DNA of 64,000 bases. Origin: Heterodera schachtii. Lineage: Eukaryota > Nematoda > Chromadorea > Rhabditida > Heteroderidae. The DNA lies in NCBI GenBank assembly GCA_023374025.1, contig SIJG01000005.1, forward strand, positions 1,472,782 to 1,536,781. The letters are read 5' to 3'. The position numbers were made by a program, and so were the translations under genes. Shown piece by piece: positions 26,101 to 37,046 of this stretch (the first letter of the stretch is position 1; every line of letters begins with the position of its first letter). The notes below the pieces were generated by a model. The model did no database searches. It was not told where the DNA came from and worked only from the letters and a program-made list of their open reading frames with translations.

Positions 26101-29100
26101 GTGCGATTTGACGCAGGATACTACTATTGCGCATATTGTTGGGAATTTATATTTTAATACTTTAACAAGTTTCATACATAGCTAACAATTATTTACCTTT
26201 TGCTAAAGTATTGAAAAATTTCCTTAACTTTCAGTCAATATTATTTAAAATATTATATATGTCTTATGTCGTTTCTGTAATTTAATTTATCTTGTCAGAA
26301 TTAAGAAGGGAAATATAAATATTTTTAAAAGATTTTTAAAAGTTTATTTTTTAGTAATTTTTATGCCTGTTTTTATATGCATTTCTATTAATTTTTGTTG
26401 ATAAATTTGTCTGATGTTTGGTTGATTACAAACGATATATATATATATATATTGGGTTTTTATGTGTTGTTTTTCCGCAAGTTTTTTTACATTTCTTAAT
26501 TATTTCTGTTTATTTATTTATTTTTTTGTAATTTTTAATAAAATTAAATTTTTTAACTTCCCGTTTAATTTTTTGCAGTTAAATTAATTATGTTTTCTTC
26601 TATTATCGTTTTTAAAGAGATAGTATAATAAAAAATTTATATAATCTCATTTTTCACCTTTATTTGTTTAATTATTACATTAATTAATATTTTCTAACAA
26701 ATGTTTCATATGTTTTATTCTTGGAAATATCTTGTTGTTCTCCCCGCTCATGGTTGTAAGCGGTCCGCATAAGCTGATCATAATAAATGGAAATAAAGAA
26801 CGCAATAATGAAAAAAAAAATTAATTTTAAATTTTTATTTTATGAAATTTCTTTTTTAAATAAAATATTTAGGTTTTAATTTTTATTTATATTGTAAAAA
26901 AATTAATTATGTTGTATAAATAAATTTGTAATTCTCTTTTATAAAATGTACTTCTTATTTATTACATAATGTCGACGTACAAAATTGTTAAACTCTTTCT
27001 CTCTATAGGATAGATTGATCTTTTTTGTGATTCAGCCTTTTGTTATATTAAGCTTTCTTTCCATTTAGATTATTATTTAATTCAATTTAAAAGCTTTTTA
27101 TTTAATTTATGCATTCGTCCATTTAATTACTCTTTTATAACACCTATTTATATTAATGGGATTTATAAAATTATTTATATTTATACTCATAATTATTTTT
27201 ATGCTGTTTTTTATAATAGGTGTAATTGCAAGTTTTCTTCTTAAATCATCTAGATCAAAGGCAATGCTTCAATTTTTTAAATTATCTGGTTTTTTTTTGA
27301 TCTTCCAATAATTAAAGTTGGATTAATTATATTATTTCTAGTCCACTTATATTATGTCCCACTCAATGTTGTTAAATGAATTTTTTATGCTTTAATATAA
27401 AAACTTTGCGAATCCAGAACTGAATCAATGCTTGTTCTGTTACTTCCTGAAGAAATTTATTTTAGATGATATAAATTAAGAAATATTAGTTTTTTAAATT
27501 TAATAGATTCTTATTTTTGCTACCATTAAATAATTTAAATAATTGCTATTTGGGATAAGAGATGTTTAATTTGTTACGCCTTTCATGTGAATGAGCCGGT
27601 TTGGGCGAAATTGGCTGGGTCCAAATTTTAATGAAATTAAAGCGCCGTTTCAACCAAATTTTATTCTCCACCAAATTACATGAATTCTCATATTTTTATA
27701 TTAATTATTTTTAAGTAAATCCATGTGACCCATCCAGTATTTCAGGTTCACAATTTATTTTAATATTTAAATTAAGCTCTTATTGCTGCAATTTATATAA
27801 TTTCTTTTTGATGAAGTTTTTGGTACATTAATTTATGGTCATCTTTAATATATTTATAAAATTATATTTTACAAATGAATATGTTCATTATCATTTAGTT
27901 AAAGTTTAAAAATTTATCAATAAAGTAATAGAGACTTTAAAATTTTTATAAATAAATTAAATAACCTCGCGTGGCTTGAGTCCGGTTTGTTTCGATGGAG
28001 AAATCCTTTCTCCAAATTAATATTACTAATTTTCTTTTATATTTTAATTCACTTGAATTTTATATAGCTTGGGTTTTTCATTGCGTTATTAGTTAATAAG
28101 TCATTAGGCGACAATAAATCTGAATCTCCTAATAGAATTTATCACGACGAATTACTTATAAAGACGATAATTGTTATATTTGGCATTATAAAAATTTTGC
28201 TATTTTACTAAAATCTATGTTTATTATATTTAAAAATTTATAATATTTTTTCACTAAAGATATATAATTCAAAATCTCGTTTTATGTATTTTATATTTAT
28301 TATTTTCTTGAATACATCCCTTTGGGTATAGCTTTCGCAACTTATACCTCGAATTCATTTATTTACATCGTCGTAAAAATATAATAAGTTTTATTTTTTA
28401 TAATTATTTTTTTCAAACTCGTCTGGAAATTAATAAATTTCTTTCAAAATTTTTATTTTACATTATAAAAAAACTTGATAAAAATTAAAATATATATTAT
28501 TCAATCCGATGAATTTTTTGCAAGTTTTCGTGTCAATGAAAAATCGTATTCAAAAAGTGTTATTAGTGAATAATCTTTAAATCATAGATTGCGCTGTCAA
28601 TAATGCTAAACATTGAATCAATTAACTCTACAATTTAGTTCTACTTCTAACTTTTTATTTTATAAATTATAGTGCAATTTTATGTCAATTTGGCTCCCCT
28701 TGTTCGCCTTAGGATTTTCAATTTTTTTATTTATAGAATTTTATAACAGAATTTTTTTAATATTGATAAAAATTCCTTATAAATTGTTGCCGTTATCTTT
28801 TTAATCATATTAATGAAATGCATGCAATTCCTTTATTGTTTTAAGATATTTAAAAAAATTAAGAAACTAATAGATTTACTAAAAATATATCTTAAAAAAT
28901 TAGCTGTTTCAAGTATTGTCAAATTATAATGCAATTTAAATAATATTTTATAAATAGCATTTGGTATAGTTTGTCTTATTCAATATTGTTAGGTAATTTT
29001 TAATTCATTAAACTAATGTTCATTTGTTACTTGATCATTTATAACTTGTTAAATTTAGAACTGTTTTGCAAATAAAAAAAATTCGAATTCTATTCATTAA

Positions 29101-30120
29101 CCCAAGCAATTTACAATTATAAAATAAAATTTTTAGTAAATAATTTTTAGAAATAAATTCGATGGTTGAATGTACAGCAATTAGTAATTAATTTTTCCAT
29201 TTTTTGAAAATGATTATAATCATTGATTCATTCTTTTCTTGAAATCTTTAAAAACTTCACATCTATAATGAATGACCTCTATTTTCATGACAAAAAAAAT
29301 TCTTTAGAATGGAATTTTTGATAGCTTTAATTTTCAAGTGTAATTTCTTGGTAGTACTTTAATTTTCATGTATTATGAATGATTTTTTTAAATAAAATAG
29401 TTTTATATTTTTATTTTATTTTATACGTATATTTTTTGTTTTTGTTATTTTCTTTTAATTAACTTTACATGTTTTTCTCGTCGCCGAGCTGTCATAGTGA
29501 ATAGTTTCTGCTTTCTTTAGAGAAGTAATTTAAAATTCTTAGCAGATCACTTTTTTCCATTTATTCATAAAACTTTTTCTGGAATTCATTCATTTAATTA
29601 TTTGTTAAATTTTCGGTTGCTTTCTAACTTATTAAATTGAATAATTTATTTACAGATTGTTTTCCTCTTTTAAAAAAAATATTTTAGTCAATTTTTTATG
29701 AATGTTTTTATAATTTTTTTAAAATTAAACACATATTTAAAATAATTACCTATAAATATTTAGTTCGTTATATTTTAGTTTATTTTAAATTTATTCATTG
29801 GTATTATGAAAACCTTAATATTAATTTTTATTTTCTTAATATAATAGTAAGTTATTTTCATCGTAGAGTTCATTTGCACGTTGACTCAGTTATTTTCTAT
29901 TTTTGAATCATAAATGAATTTATTGTCAAAAATATTTTAAGTTATATTTTAAGTTATTTGTAAATTGTATACTTCCCCATTTTTCCAGCAGAGCAATGAT
30001 GCTCAGAATCATAATTTCGTTATTATTTTTCAAGTTGGATTCCAACATTATTTTATATCTTTAAAAAATCATTGCTTTGTTCATATTAAGAATATGAATT
30101 TTCTAATTTTTTGATTAAAT
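20127..30120. other. AT-rich, T-biased DNA without a gene
   Basis: This is about 10 kb of T-biased AT-rich sequence. Frames such as 20382-20579 (minus) and 21818-22039 (plus) are low-complexity Phe/Leu/Ile/Ser translations without motifs. It contains an (AT)n run near 26439-26456 and the repeat copy at 23241-23902. I see no gene, tRNA or structured RNA. Confidence 0.6.
23241..23902. repeat. Diverged dispersed repeat, copy 2
   Basis: The blocks at 23241-23320 and 23862-23902 match 12226-12300 and 12345-12380. The wider spacing here implies an insertion between them, or a deletion in the other copy. Confidence 0.6.
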
Positions 30121-30480
30121 TAGAGCAGAGCGGGACCGGGACGGCAATTCCCAGTCATCCGAGGTCCCGGTTACTGATTTTGAAAATTTATTTTCCGGTA
30201 GGGCAACTGGGAACCGGGCAAAAACAATCACTGTTAAGAATGGGGGCCTGATTGAAAATTATGCCTAATCTTCTTGAAAAAATGATTCCTCATAGTTTTT
30301 TATTGACCCATTTTATCATTTTTTAAAGAAAATCCGTTTACAAATTGAGCCTAATAATCCCAATAACCAGCCTTTTGTTGAAAATGTGTTAACAAATCAC
30401 ACTCAAATATTAAAAAATTTCTCCCGGCGACGCCATGAAAAAGCGCGCCGAAAAAAATATGTGAATAGCAAATCGGAATT
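30121..30480. mobile_element. Truncated hAT-type MITE of the GGGACC family
   Basis: The sequence begins TAGAGCAGAGCGGGACCGGG. It shares interior phrases with the element at 31945-32836 (CACTG.TAAGAATGGGGG.CTG; GTTAACAAATC.CA.TCAAA; a CGGCG block at about 30423-30452). The right terminus and target duplication were not found, so the copy is probably truncated. Confidence 0.7.
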
Positions 30481-31228
30481 TCTAATTCAATAATTTGAGT
30501 CAAAAAATGATTAATTATTTGAAATAATTGATGTAAATTTGATTTGAATAATTTTCATTAATTTAATTTAACTTCAATTTTTTTGATTTTATTAAGTAAA
30601 AAACAAAATAAAAATTTAATTTTATACTTTTTACTTGAAATAAATTATTTAAACTTTTTTTCAAAAGAAGATTTTTTAATTATTTTGAATGAATTTGTAA
30701 AAATTTTCTGAATTTCCTAAAATATTAGTTTTCTATAAATGATAATCTTTGCCTTTTAGTGAAAGCTAACAAACAAGCGGTTTTCATCATTTTTTATATT
30801 GTAAGTTGCAATTTAACTGACAAAAATCCCTCAAGATTCGGATAGATTTACGGTAAAAAGTGCAAATGCGAATTTTAAAATTTTTTGATCATACTTTTTT
30901 TAATTATAAAACTGTTAAATTTATAAACTAATAGAGAACCCTTGGAGTTACTGAATAATATGCAGCAAGAATGTTAACTAAAATATTTGAAGAAAAAGTT
31001 ATGAAGCATTGAAATTGTCATAATATTTTATGTTAATTTGCATATTTCTAGCGATTGTAAAAAGTGAGAAAACATCAATTGAGGTGCAAAATAGGAAAAT
31101 GGAATGGAATGTGTGAGGGAGAGGAAAACGGATCAATTGGCTGGGGCAATGCCAAAGTGCGTGCGCTGAGGATAATGACTTATTCGAAGGGGAGAGCATC
31201 GTTTTGTGTTCATTTTCAAAGAATGCAG

Positions 31229-31514
31229 CGAGAGAGGTAATGGAGAAAGTCAGAGACCGATAAGCAAAAAGAAAGGCACGAGAGAATAAGAGAGAGAGAG
31301 AGGGAGGGAGAAAGAAAAGAGAGATAGGGCCGGATGGTAGAGAAACATAGAGACACACACAGATAGGGCGCGAGAGACATAAAGACACACACAGATAGGG
31401 AGAGAGAGACTAGAGACACATAGAGACAGGGCGGGAGAGACATAAAGAAACATATAGATAGGGGGAGAGAGAGAGGGAGGCACACAAACAGCAGAGGTAG
31501 GGGAGAGAGAGAAA
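31229..31514. repeat. GA-rich tract with ACATAGAGACA units
   Basis: This is an interrupted GA-rich tract with embedded, imperfectly repeated units of the type GACACACACAGATAGGG and GACATAAAGA. The open frames on the minus strand (Ser/Leu/Val/Cys-rich) come from the repeat. Confidence 0.85.
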
Positions 31515-31944
31515 CATATGCAAAATAAATTTTTTTTTTTTTTTTATTAATTTTAGATTTAAATTATGTTATAACACTTAAAATTAATCAAAATTTTAGA
31601 ACTTAATCGCTGTGAATCGCTGCCTCGTTGCTGCACCCCCCGCTTTAATAAATTATTTGCACTGAAATTCAACAACCAATTAGCATGCTATTATACATTT
31701 TATACCTAAAACAGCATTTTTTTAATAATATTTGCCATTTAAATGGAAATTATTAACATTTGGCTCATTATTTATTATTTTTTTCTTGCACATTTTCCCC
31801 TCTGATAATTTGATTACTTTCATCATTTTGTCATTTCCAATATTTTTCTATGATTTACTTAATTTATTTATTATGCATTCAAATTGCTTTGCTGCTTTTA
31901 TCACATTTTCTCATCTCATTGTCCAGTGATTCATTCCTTCCAAG

Positions 31945-32836
31945 TAGAGTTGCACGGGACCGGGACCGGGTCGGGAAATCCCGGTTTTTTCAGGTCCCGG
32001 TCCCGGTCCCGATATTTGGAAAAACAGAAGTCCCGGTTTTGCCAGTCCCGGTCCCGGCGGGACTAAATAAGCACTGGTAAGAATGGGGGTCTGGATGAGA
32101 AAAAAGAGGGAATTGGTGAAGAATGAGAAATTTTTGAGAGAAAAAAATTTATTATTTATTTCATATTTATTACATCGTTATGTGGTCTAGTGGCTAAGCC
32201 TTCTGACTTTCATTATTTGTCGCTTGGGTTCAATTCCCCACTTCAACGGAATATTTTTATATTTTCTTTACCATTTTTGTAATTGAAACTTTAATTAATA
32301 AAATATTTCAGCTTAAAAATTATTATTTTTTTCTTTTTTAAGCAGTCTAAAACCCACAAATTAGCTAAATATTTGGTCATTTTTTGGTAAATTCTGTTAA
32401 CAAATCTCAATCAAAATTTCAAAATTTTTCCGGCGGCGCCTATCGGCACCGCCGGAACCTACCCCCTCCCAATGTTTCAAAAAAGTTTTTTGAAAAAACA
32501 GCGCCACAAAAAGAGCAATTTAAAAGCAAAAAATATTATTTAAAAAAATCCAGAATTTTGGGACTCAGAAAATTCCAAGATTCCGTCCCCCAAAAGAAAT
32601 TTAAAAAATGTTATGGGTACATTTTTGAATTTAGGAAAATTTCATAACAAAGTGGATACAAATTTTCAAATTTTTTTTCAAAAAAATTTTTCTCTTGGAA
32701 AAATTCCCGGTTGGTCCCGGTCCCGGTTTTTCTCGCGGTCCCGGTCCCGGACGAAAATCGAGGTCCCGGTCCCGGTCCCGACTTTTCTAGTCCCGGTCCC
32801 GGTTTTTGTCAAAAATCCCGGTCCCGTGCAACTCTA
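31945..32836. mobile_element. hAT-type MITE with GGGACC arrays and an internal tRNA relic
   Basis: The element is 892 bp long. Its ends are TAGAGTTGCACGGGACC and the exact reverse complement. It is flanked by an 8-bp duplication with one mismatch (CTTCCAAG at 31937-31944, CTTTCAAG at 32837-32844). The subterminal GGGACC/GGTCCC arrays at both ends form long inverted repeats. The interior includes GGCGCCTATCGGCACCGCC, shared with the element at 2982-3830. There is no transposase frame. It lies directly upstream of the SPRY locus. Confidence 0.9.
32176..32250 (+). pseudogene. tRNA-Glu(UUC) relic
   Basis: A box A (TGGTCTAGTGG) and box B (GGGTTCAATTCCC) are correctly spaced. The anticodon loop reads CTTTCAT with anticodon TTC, and the 3' end CAACGGA is that of eukaryotic tRNA-Glu. 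The anticodon stem (TCTGA against TATTT) has lost nearly all pairing and the 5' acceptor strand has changed, so it is probably not a functional tRNA. It sits inside the MITE at 31945-32836. Confidence 0.7.
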
Positions 32837-33345
32837 CTTTCAAGTGATTTTGCCATTAATTTTTATTATTTATTCAACATTCATTTATTCAAAAAACCCA
32901 ATTACCTTATGGAAATGTCACACACATCCACAAATGAGGCCCAACCAACGGCACGAGTTGGACAATGTAAAAGCAAATTAATTTTTATATTTAATATCTT
33001 ATTTCTCAATTAATTTTATGGAGTGTTAAGTATTTGTGAAAAAAGTGTTGAGTAAATCCGGAAATTTCGCAACACTGAAACCGAGACTCAAAGCTGAGAC
33101 TCTCGGCATAAATATTGGATTAAAAATTATTAGTTAATAATAATTATTCATTTTCATTTTATAATTGTTTAGGTGGCCAGCAGACGGAATTTGAAGCCAA
33201 AACTAACACCGACAAAGACATGATCAAGACGATCGAAAAAAAATTCACCGCACTGGAGGAACAGCAAAAGAAAGAAAAAAATATAATTGGCGCTTTGAAA
33301 GACCGATTTAAAAATGGTAAAAAAATAAATTTAATAAATTTTAAT

Positions 33346-34015
33346 TTCTGGTTTTTTCGGTTTCTAACCAAACCGACCGACCGGATTAATCAAAAAACCG
33401 AATCAATCGAACGACTTTTATGATAAATCGAAAAAAACCGAATAGAGAATTCGATCCTCATAACCTATTAATTACAATATTTTACTGCTTTTTTATGCTC
33501 GTTTTTGATTTTGAGAAATTTTCTAAAATATTTTCAGCTTTTTCAAAAAATTTATTAGCATTAATCCAATAAAAACGAAAATAGAGCCCTGAGAATCGAC
33601 CGAAAATTTTCAGAAAAATACACCCATAATAAATGGAAAATCTTACCAAAAATTCATCTCCAAAATTTATTTATTTATTTATTTTGACAAAATTTTTGAT
33701 TTTTAAAGTTATTTATCTCATTCCCAATTTTTAGCACCTATTTTGGGGGGTTTTTTAGAATCAGATGGCAGCAAACAAACGTTTTTTGGCTGCCTTTTTC
33801 AATTATTTTCCAACCTATAGTACACCACTCGATTTAGCTTTAATAGCTCTAAAATTTATCTTTCGCTTTTTCTGTTAATAAAAATGGTTTATTGCTTTTT
33901 TTTGGAAAAAAATAACAAATTCAAAAATCGAAATAAACCGAAAATTTTTCTTCGGTTTTATTGATTTCAGTTTTTTAACCGAAACCGTTCGACCGACCCT
34001 CTTGTGCGGTCTCTA
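33346..34015. mobile_element. MITE-like insertion in the SPRY gene intron
   Basis: The insertion is flanked by an 8-bp direct repeat ATTTTAAT (33338-33345 and 34016-34023). The right end GTGCGGTCTCTA matches the TAGAG-type hAT termini of this window. Both ends carry AACCGA/CCGACCGACC words in opposite orientations. The left terminus does not match the right one well, so the left boundary is uncertain. Confidence 0.55.
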
Positions 34016-34234
34016 ATTTTAATATGTAAACGAAAATCATTTAAGGAATTTTCAAACCCAACACCAAATTGTTGGGATGTCAATGCCAGTCACAATGATC
34101 TCGAGATCTTTGGCTCGGAATCTTTGAAAGTGCATTACCAAGGCAATGGAAGCGGTAACGATTTGATTTGTGTAAAGTACGAAAAAAATATAGAGTTCCA
34201 GCTCCCCAAAAATCGTAGTTTTAAGCATTCCAGG

Positions 34235-34303
34235 CAGGGATGAGCGCAATTACGGATGAAGGATTTCCGTAATTGAAAAATCCGTAATTACGAGTTTCAG
34301 ATT
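34235..34303. repeat. Palindromic insertion in the SPRY coding region
   Basis: The segment begins CAGGGATGAGCGC, a hAT-like terminus. It continues with ATTACGGATGAAGGATTTCCGTAAT and TCCGTAATTACG, which can pair with one another. It interrupts the SPRY reading frame, causing the stop at 34241-34243. No right terminus was found. Confidence 0.45.
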
Positions 34304-34558
34304 TCAGTAATTTATTTTTGTACATTCCGCTGATTTGGCCAAATTCTTTATGTTGGAATAACTTTTTTGGACTTTTACTGACTTATAGATAAAAAATATA
34401 GAGGAGAATGAATTTTTATTTTTATTATTTTTAATATTAAAAATATTATAGTAAACACAACATTAAGTTCGTCGCTCTGTCTTCGCTAAACACCCATTTT
34501 TGTTGACCGAATCCGCTGGCATTCAATACTTTGAAATCAAAGTTAAAAGCTGCAAAAA

Positions 34559-35214
34559 GTAGCACAATCAAATTTTACCTATTGATTTGATTTATTTATT
34601 TTCAAATTCAGTCTTTGCTCAATTGGACTTGCCACCAAAGTGATGCCATTGGACGGAATGATCGGCCAAAATTCGGACAGTTGCGCATACCAAAACAATG
34701 GCTACTTTTGGGTCAATGGATCTTTCAATATTGGAATGCCTAACTTTTATTCTGGCGATTTTGTTGGATGTGGCAAAAATGTAGCACAATCAAATTTTAC
34801 CTATTGATTTGATTTATTTATTTTCAAATTCAGTCTTTGCTCAATTGGACTTGCCACCAAAGTGATGCCATTGGACGGAATGATCGGCCAAAATTCGGAC
34901 AGTTGCGCATACCAAAACAATGGCTACTTTTGGGTTAATGGATCATACAATAGTGGAATGCCTAACTTTTATTCTGGCGATTTTGTTGGATGTGGCAAAA
35001 ATGTAGCACAATCAAATTTTACCTATTGATTTGATTTATTTATTTTCAAATTCAGTCTTTGCTCAATTGGACTTGCCACCAAAGTGATGCCATTGGACGG
35101 AATGATCGGCCAAAATTCGGACAGTTGCGCATACCAAAGCAATGGCTACTTTTGGATTAATGGATCATTCAATATTGGAATGCCTAACTTTTATTCTGGC
35201 GATTTGGATGTGGC
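34559..35214 (+). repeat. Triplicated 222-bp intron-plus-exon unit of the SPRY gene
   Basis: Copies are 34559-34780, 34781-35002 and 35003-35214. Each starts with a 5' splice site (GTAGCACAATC), has a 53-bp intron ending TTCAAATTCAG, and a SPRY exon from TCTTTGCTCAATTGG to TGGATGTGGC. Copies 1 and 2 end in GGCAAAAAT joined directly to the next GTAGCAC. The original junction before copy 1 reads TGCAAAAA-GTAGCAC, so the duplication joined at a shared GCAAAAA-type microhomology. Copies differ by a few substitutions. Copy 3 lacks 4 bp in GATTT(TGTT)GGATG. Confidence 0.93.
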
Positions 35215-35526
35215 ATTAATTTGGCCACTCGGCGGATTATTTTCACAAAGAATGGCCAACCTTTAGGTTCCATATTTTATTTCTAAATAATTAAATATAT
35301 TTTTCATTTTTCAGATACCAGCGGTTTCTTCCTTTCGCCTCCTTTTGATTTGTCATTGTTTCCATTCATTTCTTTGAATAATTCTGGCGATTTGATTGAG
35401 ACAAATTTTGAATTTATTTTTTTTTTAGAATTTTCTTTTTTATTCTTTTTAGAATTTCTTTTCTATGTATCCCTTTGGCAGTTTTTGATTATAACTTTTT
35501 TCTTTGCCAACGAAATCGAAAAATAG

Positions 35527-37046
35527 CCAAAAAAGTTCGAAAATCATTTGGTTGACAAAGTAAAAAGTTATAGCGAAAAACTTGGGTTTAAACCGATCGA
35601 ACTGCGCCGAAACGACCTAGTCCCGAAGTTATTTTACCTCTATTTCCCTCCCACTGAAAGATAACAAACAGAGGCTGATGTTACATTGGTAAGCTGCTGA
35701 TGATGATATCTTTGATTGAATTGATTTTTTTGGGGAAGTGATTCTGATCAATTTTCATGTCCAATTTTTATTTTGGAAATATGCTGCTTGTCACTTTTTG
35801 TATTTATTTTTTTATTTTGCATTTTTCTCCGCGTTCCAACTTCAAGCAAAAAGTTGTAATAAATAATGTACTATTACATAAATTTTATAATCACATTTTA
35901 TTTTAAAAATTAGGTTTTTTTTTTAATATTTAAATATTTTTGATAATCTTACTTTCGAATTAAAAATTTTGGTTTTTTCGAGCCCCTTTTTATGGTTTTC
36001 GGCTTTATAATTTTGATAAGACAAATTGGAATAGGCATTTTCGTAGTAATCCATTGTAAGTTTTTTTTATTTTAAATTATTTTTTCATTATTTTTTTTAT
36101 ATTTTTATGATCAGAAGACCAATGAAATTTAATGAATTTAATCTTCATTATAACAATTTGCGTTGTGTAATTAAATAAATAATCAATGCCTATTACTTTA
36201 TCATTGATAATAAAGTTATCTTTATTTATTGAAAATAATAGCTACCATTACAAGCAAAAGTTAGAAAAAAAAATGAATTTTACTTAAAAATATCGGATTG
36301 AATTAGACAAATTACCATTTTAAATTTAATTCACAATTTTGAAACTATTGTTATATATTTTTATTTCTCAAAAGTTAAAGAATTCCACTATTTATATAAT
36401 AATTTGGTTGATATCGAAATATTATTTGATCGGTTTTATGATTTAATTGGAGTATTTTCGCTAATTAAGAAACCCCCCCCAGACCTAGCCTCACCCCAAG
36501 TTTTTCAAAAAATTTCGCTAATTTAAAAAAAAAATACACCGCCTTGGAAACTGCCGCAAAAAAAGTTGGTTTGAAAAGCAAAAAACCTCTCCCCCCCCCC
36601 AAACCGAAATCCTGGGACCGTCCCTGGGAAATTTGCATTTTTAAGTTTTAAATCAATTTTTTGGTTTTTTATTGTAATTTTTAGTTTATTTAAGCCAATA
36701 TTGAATATATAAACCTTTTTTGGAATTTTGGGGCTTTAAAACATATATTTCGGGCATTTTTAGTCCATATTTGACGTTTTTAGTCCATATAATTTTGAGC
36801 CATAATGATTATAAAATTTCCATTTGTTATAGTAATTGGATTAATTATTTTATTTAAGTTGTTGAGTCTTATCTTTTCATATTTTTTTCGTTATCATTAT
36901 CAGTAAGTAGCTCAAAAAATTAATCTATCATTTATTGATTTGTTTATTTTTTGTTATTCAAAAAATGTTTCCTCTTTTTTTGTATGTTTTTCCGTATTAA
37001 TTTTTCTTAAATTTTTTAATAATTAAAATGTTCTATTTTTTTAAAT
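35527..37046. other. Intergenic DNA with a MITE fragment
   Basis: There is no gene. At about 36465-36680, C runs and phrases such as CAAGTTTTTCAAAAAATTTC and TTTGAAAAGCAAAAAA resemble the interior of the element at 31945-32836. This is probably a fragment of the same family. The last 300 bp upstream of thiM are AT-rich, and no core promoter motif can be assigned with confidence. Confidence 0.5.

Larger units (their letters stand above)
32909..35526 (+). pseudogene. Broken SPRY-domain (RBP-1/SPRYSEC-like) gene
   Basis: This is a remnant of the RanBPM-like SPRY family that is expanded in potato cyst nematodes, where secreted members act as effectors. Exon 1, 32909-32966, starts MEMSHTS with no signal peptide seen. 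Exon 2, 33173-33316, joins it in phase and encodes a charged coiled-coil leader (FTALEEQQKKEKN). The SPRY domain starts at 34038 (TPNCWD..DLEIFG). It resumes with GIQYFEIKV at 34528-34558, continues with GLATKVMPLDG, then GINLATRRIIFTKNGQPL (about 35210-35266), and, after an intron 35267-35314, FFLSPPFDLSLFPFISL. The breaks are a phase mismatch and element between exons 2 and 3, a stop at 34241-34243 followed by foreign sequence, a triplicated unit, a 4-bp deletion at about 35204, and a hydrophobic run-on tail ending at TAG 35524. Confidence 0.85.

Noticed and set aside
7300..30000. A nuclear copy of T-rich nematode mitochondrial DNA
   Set aside because: No mitochondrial gene motif, tRNA or long frame was found, and the content is simple T-rich DNA with MITEs.
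30999..31485. Ser/Leu/Cys/Val-rich minus-strand open frames up to 129 residues
   Set aside because: They come from the GA-rich tract and its CACACA units. All three frames are open, which shows low complexity.
31732..31929. A frame starting with a signal-peptide-like stretch upstream of the SPRY leader
   Set aside because: It is hydrophobic along its whole length, as T-rich noise is. The exon at 32909-32966 joins the coiled-coil exon in phase without it.
33100..33120. A CTGAGA word that might indicate a thiamine (TPP) riboswitch
   Set aside because: It lies about 4 kb upstream of thiM, next to the SPRY leader, and lacks the other conserved TPP helices. No such element is seen directly before thiM, thiE or thiD.
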